Assembly: GCA_039096225.1 (NCBI GenBank)
Contig: JBBPEB010000003.1
Coordinates: 1 to 64,000 of the forward strand
Reading direction: 5' to 3'
Length of the DNA stretch: 64,000 nucleotides
Source: Blastocystis sp. Blastoise
Lineage: Eukaryota > Sar > Bigyra > Opalinata > Blastocystidae
Numbering within the stretch: position 1 is the stretch's first letter; each line of letters starts with the position of its first letter. Positions 1 through 15,912 of the stretch are shown here, piece after piece. Both the position numbers and the translations under genes were made by a program. The notes beneath the pieces are model-generated. The model saw nothing but the letters and a program-made list of their open reading frames with translations, was not told the DNA's origin and made no database searches.

Positions 1-702
1 TTCATTTATATTTTATCAAAATAGTATTTATTTACTATAAAACTACATCTTTATTTATTTTCATTCCCTTTTCTTCTAATATTTTATTAATATTAGATGA
101 TTATAATTTTTAACATATTTAAAAATATTATTTAAAACAAAACATGATAATAGAAAATTATTTTCAAAATGTTAAATAATAATTTTTATTGGACTACTCT
201 AAAATATCATTTCAAATTCTACTTTATTTTGTGTTTTTTCTTTGTTTTTAGTACTATTTCTTTTTAGATTATAAGCTATCAAAAAAGTGATTATTAAAAA
301 AATATAAAGTTTTGTATATAATTTAATTTTTTTTTATTTGATGACGTTAAATAACCATATATTTTACTTACAATAATTCTCTTTTTATTACTATTATTAT
401 ACATGGATTTATTAACTACTAAAAAATATTTTATTTCTTGGAAGCTTTTGATTTTATAATTATTTTTCAATTGTTTATAAACAACTGTACACCACTCTCC
501 ATATAAGTCTTTTAAATTTTTCAAAAAAATTGATATTTATATTTTATTCATATTAATAAATATTATATATATATTTTTCATGAAATTTGATATTCACTGT
601 TTCTATAAATCGTATATAAACTTCCTTGAAACAAAAAAACGAAAACTTCTAATTAATGAACAACTATATCTTTAAATATGATTCATTTTCAAATAAATAC
701 CT

Positions 703-770
703 TAATAAGACAGGAGTTGAACCTGTTTACAATCTTAATAGAATTATTTCTCACCTTTCTGAGCTTATTA
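703..770 (-). tRNA. tRNA-like cloverleaf, anticodon reads as AUU (Asn); possibly mitochondrial-type or degenerate
   Basis: On the minus strand, 770-764 (TAATAAG) pairs perfectly with 709-703 (CTTATTA) as a 7-bp acceptor stem. It is contiguous with a 5-bp T stem (ACAGG/CCTGT, 726-722 and 714-710) closing a canonical TTCAACT loop. A 4-bp D stem (CTCA/TGAG) closes a loop containing GG. The anticodon stem TAATT/GATTG has two G-U pairs and a 7-nt loop CTATTAA with U33. Departures from a normal cytosolic tRNA are the absence of bases 8-9 between acceptor and D stem, three bases instead of one before the anticodon stem, and a low-G+C acceptor. It may be a mitochondrial-derived insert, a pseudo-tRNA or a chance fold. 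A tRNAscan/Infernal run would decide. Confidence 0.35.
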
Positions 771-1599
771 TTAAAAGCATAAATACCATATTTACTTAGA
801 AATATTAAAATAGTTTATGAAATATATTAATATACGTATCCATTTATATTCAAACCAATAAAGCTTCATTATTATAATATTTATACATGAAAATAGCTAA
901 TTAAAACTAAATGAAGAAAATATAAAAATATTAAGAAAGAAAGTAATTGATAAGTATCTATATAGAATAGAGAAAGAGAATAAAATAATTCATACTGAAT
1001 ATATGTGTTCAAACATTTCCTAGTAAAAGATATTATTTAAAAAAAAAAATGATGATGAATAGAAAATATATATATAACTAGAAGAAAAGGAAGAATAGTG
1101 ACCACTAGCAAAGAATATGAAACATCCATATATTTAATGATATATAAACAAAAGACAAAATATGAATAAGATATATTAAAATGAAGAATATCTATATAAG
1201 ATCACTCAATTTAGAATTCAATTTGATAAACTTTATATGAACTAATATTTATATATACATAACAAATCATAGTGAAGTATGTTTATTTCTTCATAACGAC
1301 ACAAGTTCACATTAAATATAAGAAATAAGAAGATAAAGTTGATCAAAAGAGAAGAAACGACTTTTATAAACGAAGATGAGTGAAATCATTTGATAATGAA
1401 AGACATCAAATCTAATTTAACAGTTGAAAAGAAGAAGAATTGAAGTTAATTCAAACATGAAGTAACATTGAATAATTAAAGATAATAACTAAAATAAGAA
1501 AATATAAGTGAATAGAGTTTACTATTCTAATCGATCATTAGAATGTGTATTAATGAAGAAGAAATGTTTATGAAAGGGAATAGTTAACAAATTAGTCAT

Positions 1600-1812
1600 A
1601 GAATAATTATGGGAAATAATGAGTAAGTAGAATAATTATGGGAAATAATGAGTAAGTAGAATAATTATGGGAGATAATGAGTAAGTAGAATAATTATGGG
1701 AGATAATGAGTAAGTAGAATAATTATAGGAGATAATTAGTAAGTAGAATAATTATAGGAGATAATTAGTAAGTAGAATAATTATGGGAAATAATGAGTAA
1801 GTAGAATAATTA
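1600..1812. repeat. 29-bp tandem repeat, seven copies plus a partial
   Basis: The unit AGAATAATTATGGGAAATAA followed by TGAGTAAGT recurs head to tail about seven times. Slow sequence drift is visible: GGGAAA becomes GGGAGA and then AGGAGA, and TGAG becomes TTAG in the fifth and sixth units, before the seventh returns to the original form. The array lies in gene-poor sequence and has no coding capacity of its own. Confidence 0.9.
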
Positions 1813-2837
1813 AATATGTCAATAGAGAAGAGAAGGTTATAAGAAGAGAAGGCAAGAAGAAAAGAAAAGGATGATCTGGGTGAAGAAGAAAACTTAAAAA
1901 GTAGTATGTATGAAGTATATAAAATACTAAAAATAGACATTAAGATAGTGTGATAAAAAAAATAAATAATATAAGAAGAATGTGTAGAAAATCAAGTAGA
2001 TATGCAAATGTTAAGAATACAGAATCCATAGAAAAAGATAAGAAAGTCAAAGAACAAGTAGAATCAACAAATATAATTATCCTATATAAAAAAATAAAAA
2101 TTAATTTAATGAATATCATAATTTAGATATTATAGTATGATAATAATATAACAGAAAATAAAATAAAATAAGAAAATGAATGATAATCCACAAAAAAAAT
2201 ATCACAGTTGAATTACTATATGAAAAATGAGAATATAAGAAATAATCTAATAAAATCAAATAAAATAAAAAACAATAGATAATGAGTATATAAGATATAA
2301 ATGAAAATCATCACAAAAACATTAAAAGAAAACATACAATCAATTAAAGTAACTAATCAACTAGAATCAAGTTAAGATATAAATCAACAAGAATCAACTT
2401 AAGATATAAATCGACTAATTATTAGCATAAAATAATGAATGAAATAAATAAATATAATAATTTCAATATAATTATAAATAGATCACATACTAAGAAATTA
2501 TTTTGGATTGCAATTCAATTATCATGCAATACTAAATCCTTCATTCTCTTCTATCATAGAATTAATTAATATTAGAATGATACATCACTGAAAGATCAAA
2601 CTGATTCGCTTATTTTGGACTTCAAGTTTTATAAATCAATATCAACAATATCTAATACTTCTTTACAAACAAAAATATTTAAAATAGATAATATATGTAA
2701 ACAGAATAAAAACAAAACAAAACATCGATCAAATATCAGATTCTTATTCAATTTAAAGTGTAAAAATTAAAAATTTCTATGTTTTTGAACAGTAGAGTTT
2801 TGTTTTGATTTTTATTAAAATAAATAGATAGATAATA

Positions 2838-4388
2838 ATGTTTTCAAGTGCAAAGGATATTACTGAGCAAAAACAGAAAGAAGTAATTTATCTATAATCC
2901 ATGAAGCTATGTAATTACAGGAAGCTGAAAGAGAAAGAAGAAAGTTTGTCACTAGGGAGTTTGCTTCAAGAGGAAAAGAGTTTTCTGGTGAAGGTCTTGA
3001 TGTTTATTATTGTCGTTTTTGTGCAACTTATTGTTTGATTGTTGGTAAATGTTTCTATCTTAGTATTTTAGAAGTATATTGTTTATAGATCAGCCACTAG
3101 ATACATTTCCAATAAGAAAATGTGATGAGACTCGTGTTATTGAAGTATATATTATTTGTTTTACTACATTTCATATTTTTTGTCTTTAATTTTCAAAGAA
3201 TATTTATTATTTTATTATTAATTTATTATTATTTTAATATTATTTTAATATTAATTTATTATTATTTTATTATTTCAATATTATTCTAGTATTATTTTAT
3301 TATTTTAATATTGTTTTATAATTTATTATAACCTAATCCTAACCTTATCAGTTTAATATTTTATATTTAATATTATGTCATTAAGCATTAGTCTCTATGA
3401 CTATTTAGGAATCAAAGCATAAATTTTCTTATGAATTAGATAAAGAAAAACCTATTGTTCTTCTTCGGTATATATAAAAATATGTTTTATAATAAGTGAA
3501 ATCTATGTTTAAATATATATATATAGTGGTACAAAAAAAGAATTACAATATCGTCTTTCCTGCACTCATTGTCACTGTGTTGTTGGCTACCGATCCGATC
3601 TCCCTGAAAAACAAAGTCAGTACGTTTATATATTATATATATTTTTATTAGGTTTATGTTTATTTTTTTAATTATTATTGAATATTATTATTATTGAATA
3701 TTATTATTATTATTATTATTAATTATATGCGTTATTCTTTCTATTTATATGATATATCTAGATATTTATATATATATAATGATGCATTAAGCGATGATCC
3801 TCTTATTCTTGAAAAACAAATTCCAAAACAATCTACAAAAATACCTACAGCTATTGAAGTATATATACATGTGTAGAATATTTACATAATTCATATATAT
3901 AATATATACACAAATTATATATATAATATATACACAAATTATATATATAATATATACACAATTCATATATATAATATATACACAAATTATATATATACTA
4001 TTTTAATCAAATTATATATATACTATTTTAATCAAATTATATATATATAGAAAGATCCAGATAATAATACAAATTCGATTGTTCATTTGAAAATTACATA
4101 TAATTGTCCTATAGATAAGATAACAAATATTGATGATCAATACTTATATATTAGTCTTAAAGTTTCTGATGAAGATGAAGCAAAGAGTAACAGTTATTTA
4201 CTACAATATATATGTGATATGTTTAGTATACCTGTTTTATATGTATCTTTAGCCATGGATTTCAAAGGACTTTTAGTTAAAGTATATATTTATATATAAT
4301 AATTTATATTTATTCTTCATTTTAGTTTGAAAGCAAGATTCCTGAAGATATATACTTAAAAGTAAGAAGAATTCTAAAACAAAAATAA
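2838..4388 (+). CDS. STEEP1/UPF0428-like protein with C-terminal DUF167 (YggU) domain
   Basis: Eight exons are inferred: 2838-2882, 2921-3044, 3089-3144, 3409-3467, 3527-3619, 3762-3858, 4051-4281 and 4326-4388. They join in frame to 255 residues. The N-terminal half carries the STEEP1/CXorf56 pattern: VYYCRFC, then LDTFPIRKCDETRVIE, then a second cysteine pair in LSCTHCHCVVGYRSD, probably a zinc ribbon. After a short linker, the C-terminal ~85 residues (ITYNCPIDKITNIDDQYLYI onward) match the DUF167/YggU fold. The same fusion order is known from plant UPF0235-type proteins. The start of exon 6 was chosen because YLYIYNDALS then aligns with FIYIVDGALS in that family; an acceptor at 3787 is the alternative. 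In animals STEEP1 helps STING leave the ER, but the ancestral role is unclear, so no specific function is claimed here. Confidence 0.8.
3885..4050. repeat. AT-rich tandem repeats inside STEEP1-like intron 6
   Basis: Four imperfect copies of a roughly 23-bp unit containing ATATAATATATACACAAATT are followed by about three copies of a unit containing ATACTATTTTAATCAAATT. All lie within the intron 3859-4050. Confidence 0.75.
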
Positions 4389-4722
4389 ATAGTTCTCTTA
4401 TTTTTTTCCATAAATTATGTAAATACAAAATTCATATTATTATTTTATTTTTTTTTAAATCTTTTTATAAACAAAACAACGATAAAATAATTTCAAATAG
4501 TTGGGATTATGCAAAATAAAATTATAATATAAAAAATAGAGCAAAAGAAATAGAAATATAAATTTACAATAATGCGACAAAAAAATAGCTTTAAAAAGGA
4601 TAAAAATAACAATTATTGTTGATGATATATATAAATAATTATATAAATAGAAAAAAAGTACAAAAGGTTTTTGATTATATAATATATAATCAAATTCTTT
4701 GTATTAAAAGCAAAGAATTAAT
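4389..4722. other. Convergent intergenic spacer
   Basis: This is the shared 3' flank of the plus-strand STEEP1-like gene and the minus-strand mutase gene. It is A/T-rich and no gene was seen. It must hold the 3' ends and poly(A) signals of both transcripts. Confidence 0.7.
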
Positions 4723-7013
4723 TTAGTGTTGAACCTTCTTTTCAGTAAGAATTTGAAGGATCTTTTCAGCACAAGTAGGAATACGAGTACCAGGTCCAAA
4801 TACAGCAGAGCAGCCCTTACTAGCAAGGAAATCATAATCACGAGGAGGAATGACACCACCAGCAAAGACAATAATATCTTCACGTCCTTCTTTCTTTAAG
4901 CAATCAATAAGAGCAGGAATGAGAGTCTTATGACCAGCAGCAAGAGATGAACAGCCAATAGCATGAACATCAGCATCAACAGCAGCTCTAGCAGCTTCTT
5001 CAGGTGTTTGGAATAAAGGACCAACATCAACATCAAAACCTAAATCAGCTAAACCAGTAGAAACAACCTTAGCACCTCTATCATGTCCATCTTGACCCAT
5101 CTTAGCAACATAAACACGAGGTCTACGACCAGTCTTATCAGTAAAAGTCTTTACTTCATCAGAAATCTTTTTAAATTCATCTTTTTCATTACTATTAGAG
5201 AATTCTTCTCTATAAGCACCTTGGACCATTTCTTGTCTAGGAGTATGTCTTCCCCATTTAGATTCAAGAGCAGAAGAAACTTCACCAAGAGTACATCTAG
5301 CACGCATAGCATTAATAGATAAATTAAGAAGGTTATTAGGATTATTACCAGCACCAGTAGGTTCAGTAAGAGAAGCACTATTAGAAAGAGCTTCAAGAGC
5401 AAGACGAGCTTTATCTTGATCACGTTCAGCTTTAACTTTATTAATACGAGCAATTTGAGATTCACGAACAGCTTTATTATCAACTTCAAGAAGATCAACA
5501 GGAGCTTCTTTAGCTAATCTATATTTGTTAACACCAACGATAACATCCTTACCAGAATCAATACGAGCTTGTTTTCTAGCAGCAGCTTCTTCAATACGTA
5601 ATTTAGGCATACCAGAAGCAATAGCTTTAGTCATACCACCAAGAGCTTCAACTTCATCAATAATACCTTCAGCACTCTTAATTAATTCATTAGTAAGATA
5701 TTCAATAAGATAAGCACCACCGAAAGGATCTACAGATTTACAAATACCAGTTTCTTCTTGAATAATAAGTTGAGTATTACGAGCAATACGAGCAGAGAAT
5801 TCAGTAGGTAAACCAAGAGCTTCATCAAGAGCATTAGTATGAAGAGATTGAGTACCACCCATAACAGCAGCCATAGCTTCAATAGTAGTACGAATAACAT
5901 TATTATAAGGATCTTGTTCAGTCAGACTATAACCAGAAGTTTGACAGTGAGTACGAAGAAGAAGAGATTTATAATTCTTAGGATGGAATTCTTTTTGAAT
6001 TCTCTTAGCCCAAACTTGTCTAGCAGCACGAAGTTTAGCAACTTCCATATAGAAATTCATACCAATACCCCAGAAGAAAGAAAGACGAGGACAAACAGCA
6101 TCAGGAGAAACACCAGCAGCTTGAGCACAACGAATATATTCAATACCATCAGCAATAGTAAAAGCCATTTCTAATTTAGCATCAGCACCAGCTTCTTGCA
6201 TATGATAACCGGAAATAGAAATAGAATTAAATTTTGGCATATGAACAGAAGTATATCCCATAATATCTTGAATAATACGAAGAGATTCATGAGGAGGATA
6301 AATAAAAGTGTTACGAACCATAAATTCCTTTAAAATATCATTTTGAATAGTACCACGAAGTTTTTCTTGAGAAACACCTTGTTCTTCAGCAGCAATAACA
6401 TAACCAGCAAGAATAGGAAGGACAGCACCATTCATAGTCATAGAAACAGACATCTTATCAAGAGGAATACCATTGAAAAGAATCTTCATATCTTCAACTG
6501 AATCAACAGCAACACCAGCCATACCAACATCACCAGTAACACGAGGATGATCAGAATCATAACCTCTATGAGTAGCTAAATCAAAAGCTACAGATAAACC
6601 TTGTTGACCAGCAGCAAGATTCTTACGATAGAAAGCATTAGAAGCTTCAGCAGTAGAGAAACCAGCATATTGACGAATAGTCCAAGGCTTTTCAGTATAC
6701 ATGGTAGCATAAGGACCACGAGTATAAGGGAAACAACCAGAAGCTTGAGCAATATCAAGATCTTTAATATCATCCTTTGTAAATAAAGGTTTTACACTAA
6801 TACCTTCAGGAGTCTTGAAAATAAGAGATTCTAAAAAAAAAAGATATTGTTAAAAAAGAAATAAAAAGTGTAACAGAATCATAATAAAGACATACCAGGA
6901 CTCTTTCCTTTAAGTTCCTTAGTAGCAAGCTTAGTCCATTCAGCAGGGAATGTAGCAGCAGCAAAGTTACGAGCTAAAGTAGGTTTGAATACAGATTGAG
7001 TGATCTTTAACAT
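4723..7013 (-). CDS. MMUT: Methylmalonyl-CoA mutase, mitochondrial, B12-dependent
   Basis: Two exons (6896-7013 and 4723-6830) join phase-correctly into 741 residues, close to the ~750 of the animal enzyme. It interconverts methylmalonyl-CoA and succinyl-CoA in the matrix, the last step of propionate, odd-chain and branched-chain amino acid breakdown. The first ~20 residues ([20 protein letters not shown]) look like a mitochondrial presequence. The TIM-barrel half shows [37 protein letters not shown] and [19 protein letters not shown] with the active-site His. The C-terminal cobalamin domain has the axial-ligand motif DGHDRG and the downstream GG of the B12 fold (FAGGVIPP). All catalytic landmarks I can recall are present. 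The intron 6831-6895 is a clean GTATGT...TTTAG. Expression implies a cobalamin supply and adenosylation machinery elsewhere in the genome. Confidence 0.97.
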
Positions 7014-8135
7014 TTTCTACTCTATAGAGTAATAAAATAAATAGAATAATAGTGAAATAAATAGGTTATAACACTTACGTATCTTGAAGTTTGAAATATA
7101 TAAATATGTGAAAAAAAAGTCATAATTCCTCATCAATTCTCTGTATAGGAAGTAGATATCTCTTCATCATCTATATAGGGTCATTTTTTTAAATAACCCA
7201 ATTAATTCAACAAAACTCCCAAGATTATTTTGGAGAATCTATACAAATAATTTTTTTAATGAATAAATAGGGATCTGTTTCATTTTATGTTTCTCTCCAT
7301 GAAAAGTAGATTCTTTTGGATGAGATCTCCCTTTATTATCATGGCCATCATTTATTACTGTACATCCAAAAAGTTTCTTCTTTTTGACAAAAAGAGAAAC
7401 TAATTCTTTTTTTGGGAACTAGGGTCTTCTCCATTTTCATAGAAATAATGAAAATTTAATATATGAAAATGTCAAGAAGATCGATTTATCTTCATTGTTT
7501 CAATGCACAAATAGCTTAAAATCATGGTATCTCTTCAAGTTTCCCTTGAGTATTATAAATTTTTTCTTCATCACTATACGCTTTTATTGTATTGTTTCTT
7601 TTTTTAATTAAATAAATAAAACTGAAGTATATCATTATAAATTCAGTTATAAAGTCATATATGATGTGATAAAATAAAATTGATGAGTTTCGGAACAATC
7701 CATTCTAATTGATCGTGTTACTCTTTAAAAACAATATGTTTTATAATTTAAAAGGAATATTTTCGATCATTCAGTATACTCGTAGTTATAAATTTATAAG
7801 TTTAAAAAAATACCTAATGAGGAATTATTTTTATTTTTATAATATTTATGCAAATTTTATTTTTGTTTTACATGCACACAGTTGGTGTACCAAATTATAT
7901 GAAGTATAATTCAACAAAAAATATATATGATAAACAATACTCACACAACATTTAACTTTTGAATTGCTTTTCATAAATACATTATCATCTAACGAAACAA
8001 ATAGAGGTCACCTAAACAAAATGAATTTTATAATAATTATTCCTTGATTTATTCAATACAGAAATCTATATATAAAATAATAGAATAAAACTTTTTTTTT
8101 AAGAATTTTAAAAATAATTATATATTATATTAATT
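7014..8135. other. Divergent intergenic region
   Basis: About 1.1 kb separates the starts of the mutase gene (leftward) and the ubiquitin-like/SH3 gene (rightward), so both promoters should lie here. It contains T-rich tracts and mixed sequence but no reading frame with coding character. A plus-strand frame at 7709-7909 is low in complexity and was not accepted. Confidence 0.6.
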
Positions 8136-10082
8136 ATGTTAAAATTAGTATCAATTATTTATGGTAATGATCAGCGTAGTCTTTATATAAATACAAATTA
8201 TGATTATAACTGGTTATTGAAACAGATACGTGTATGTATCTTAGCTATCCTATATTTATTTTACATAGAAATTATTTCAACTAAGTGATCGTTGTGTTGT
8301 GAACTTTGACATTAATAATTGGACAAAATTATCACAAAATCTGGAAAATTGTGATTTTACAATACGAATTAAACCTTATATATTTGTTGATAAGACGATT
8401 GCTGTTAAAATAACATTTGACGAATCTTCATTTTTTGTAGATTTACCTGAATCTACATCGTTTCTTTCAGTGATTCAACTTTTTAAAAGTGTATATATAT
8501 ATATTTCTCTATAGTATATGTTATCTACGAATTATAGAAAATGGAATCTATTATTCATTATGAATTTGTTGACTTTATTGTAGAATTTAATTCTGAAGAA
8601 GTATTTGATTTAGAACGACGATTATGTTTTTATAAAATGAAGAATGGTGATGAAATTAAATTGATTCGAAAAAATAGTTTTATTGAATTATCTTCACTTC
8701 ATTCTCCTGATCATCAAGTACTTTTTAATTTTTTTAGTTTATATATATATATATATCATCTTTTTTATTGAATTATAGATATTATTTCAATGTAAATTAT
8801 TAGATGACTATTTATTTTCAAAATATTATCCATCAAATACAATGATGTATATCATTAAAAAGGAAATAGCAGTATATAGATATGTTTTTAAATAAATGAA
8901 TTATCATTTCGTTCTTTCTGTTATTGTCTTTAAGTAGCTTTCATTTATATATATTGAATCAATTACTATAGGCATTTTGTTGTGTATCTGTTGAAGATAT
9001 CTTTCTATATACATCAACAAACGAAAGAATAAATTCTCAAAAGTCATTATCTGATTATTATATCAGTTTTCAACATCCCTGTATTTGCTGTTTTAAGGTA
9101 TGTATTTTTGTATAATTTTTTAAAAATTATAATTATATTTTTTATTATTATTTAGTGATTTATAGTTATATATGATTTTATATTTTTTGTTATAATTAAA
9201 TTTCTTACAATTATTTAGTTATTTATAGTTATATATGCTTTTATTATATTTTTTGTTATAATAATTTATTTTTTATAGTCATATTTCTTTTCTAATTATA
9301 TTTCTATCATAATAACATGATTATAATACACTATTATAATAACATGATTATAATAACATTATTATAATAACATTTCTATTATATTACTTAATTTGATTTC
9401 ATGAATACTGTCTTCTTTATTCTAATTTAATAAACTATTCTTTTATTTTAAATTAATAAACTATTCTTTTAATAAACTATTCTTTTATTATAATTTAATA
9501 AACTATTCTTTTAATAAATTATTCTTTTATTCTAATTTAATAAACAATTCTTTTATAAATACTATTAAACAAAAATAAAATTCATTCAGCTATATTCTTT
9601 CCATTCTAGTTATTTCTCTTAAGTCCTCAAAATAAAATGATGTCTCTTCATATCACTTCTTATTCTGCTACTTTACAAAATATCGTAACTACATTACAGG
9701 TATTTTCTTTTATATGGAATGAATCTCTATTGTCTCTTTATATAGGATAAACAAGATAATAATCAAATTCTTTTTGTTTCTTCAAATAGAACAGTTCTAC
9801 AATCTAATATTTATCTGTTTTCATTAACATCCTTTAGAAACCTAGCTTATCATCCTATCGTATATCTTTAAATTCACTTGATTATTCTTATACTCATTAT
9901 AGCTCACAAAAAACATAAAAATATGCAAAGCTTTACAATCCTATGTATCTGATTATCCACATTGTCTTTCATTCAAGAAGGGTGCTTTATTTGAAATCAC
10001 ATCAACCACAAATAATTGGTATTATTGTAAATATAATGGAACACAAGGATATGTTCCTATTGACTATGTTCATGTCTATTAA
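8136..10082 (+). CDS. Unrecognised protein with ubiquitin-like (beta-grasp) segments and a C-terminal SH3 domain
   Basis: Exons run from the ATG at 8136. Introns of GTATGT/GTATAT type lie near 8231-8271, 8491-8537, 8720-8778 and 8872-8972, and a long one is inferred at 9098-9617. The final exons join in phase to a clear SH3 domain at the C terminus (ALQSY...LSFKKG...NNWYYCKYNG...GYVPIDYV), ending at 10082. The upstream half has two or three ~80-residue segments with ubiquitin/Ras-binding-like spacing, such as VKITFDESSFFVDLPESTSF followed by a helix and YKMKNGDEIKL; this fold assignment is inference. The acceptor TTCTAG at 9617 keeps the frame open through the ATG at 9638. The alternative is two genes, one ending at 9115 and a ~115-residue SH3 protein starting at 9638. 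The SH3 call is firm and the single-gene model is not. It probably acts as a signalling or cytoskeletal adaptor. Confidence 0.6.
9098..9617. other. Inferred 520-bp intron or intergenic spacer
   Basis: This A/T-only stretch holds several short repeats (ATAATAACATGATT; AATAAACTATTCTTTT four to five times). It is either the largest intron of the ubiquitin-like/SH3 gene or the gap between two genes. A readthrough stop occurs at 9113-9115 if the GTATGT donor at 9098 is not used. Confidence 0.5.
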
Positions 10083-15072
<4,990 letters not shown>

Positions 15073-15912
15073 TTTTCTTATTTATTGTTTTTATATTATT
15101 TTCTTTAGAATTTATATATATATCGTTTCGTTTTATATAACTTAAAATATTACAATTCGTAAATCTATATATTATTCTCAATTATTGACTAATCCTTAAA
15201 TCTTTTCATGTTTTTATTGTTATTTTTAAATTACTATATACACTCTATTTTGATTCTTCATAATAAAAGAATTCATAACATTAAAAATACATCCATTTTT
15301 TCTCATTATATTTCATTTTCAACAGTTTTTATTCAATTTCATAACGAACATTACTCACCATACTTCTCATTTATTTGTAATGAAGTTACAAAACAACAGG
15401 AAACCATATAAATCAAGTCTTTTATCACTGATAATTTTATTCCTATCATTCATTATTGTTCTTAATCTCTATCATCTAAAGTTCTCTTTTTCCATATTCT
15501 TTATTCTATTAGTATTCTCCATTTTCTACTATTTGTTTTACACATAGTTTGTTTTTCATTTTGAGCCTTTCATTCTTTCTTATGATTACCAAGAAAAAAC
15601 GATTTGTGTCTCGAAGAGAATTCTAGAATGAGATTTTTCATGAAAAAAACTTGAATTTTAGTATATGCTGAATGAAATTCCCCTGGTAAAAAACACTTAA
15701 GGATTTCAAGTTGTTGAGATTCCAACATAAAAAATGAAAAATCAGTGTAGATCAATGATTCGTCTAAAATATCTAAGAACCAATAAATCGTGAGAATGTC
15801 CTCCACTCATAATAGAGAAATTGAATGGTTTCTTTGTATCTGTTTTCAATCCATACTTTTTAGGGTATATATTAATTTATCTATCACTCTTTCTTGCTAT
15901 ATCAGCAGCATT
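15073..15912. other. Intergenic, transketolase upstream region
   Basis: 840 bp without a supported gene. A 60-80 codon frame exists on each strand (15208-15411 plus, 15570-15806 minus), but neither has recognisable content and the minus one opens on GTG. The transketolase promoter should lie in the right part. Confidence 0.6.

Larger units (their letters stand above)
1..2837. other. Gene-poor AT-rich region
   Basis: No exon chain with plausible protein content was found on either strand. Reading frames here are short and low in complexity, and the longest ones on the minus strand (near 294-524 and 1752-1940) lack convincing coding character; the first opens on TTG rather than ATG. The stretch holds a 29-bp tandem repeat at about 1600-1812 and a tRNA-like fold at 703-770. 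The last few hundred bases presumably include the promoter of the STEEP1-like gene that starts at 2838. Confidence 0.5.

Noticed and set aside
294..524. 76-codon minus-strand frame near the left edge
   Set aside because: Opens on TTG, its first in-frame ATG is halfway, there is no recognisable motif and no partner exon; most likely chance.
5083..6786. Several 60-115 codon frames on both strands within the mutase gene
   Set aside because: All are shadows of the methylmalonyl-CoA mutase coding sequence in other frames.
15208..15806. Small frames on both strands upstream of transketolase
   Set aside because: Low complexity or a non-ATG start, no motif, and overlapping each other; treated as intergenic.
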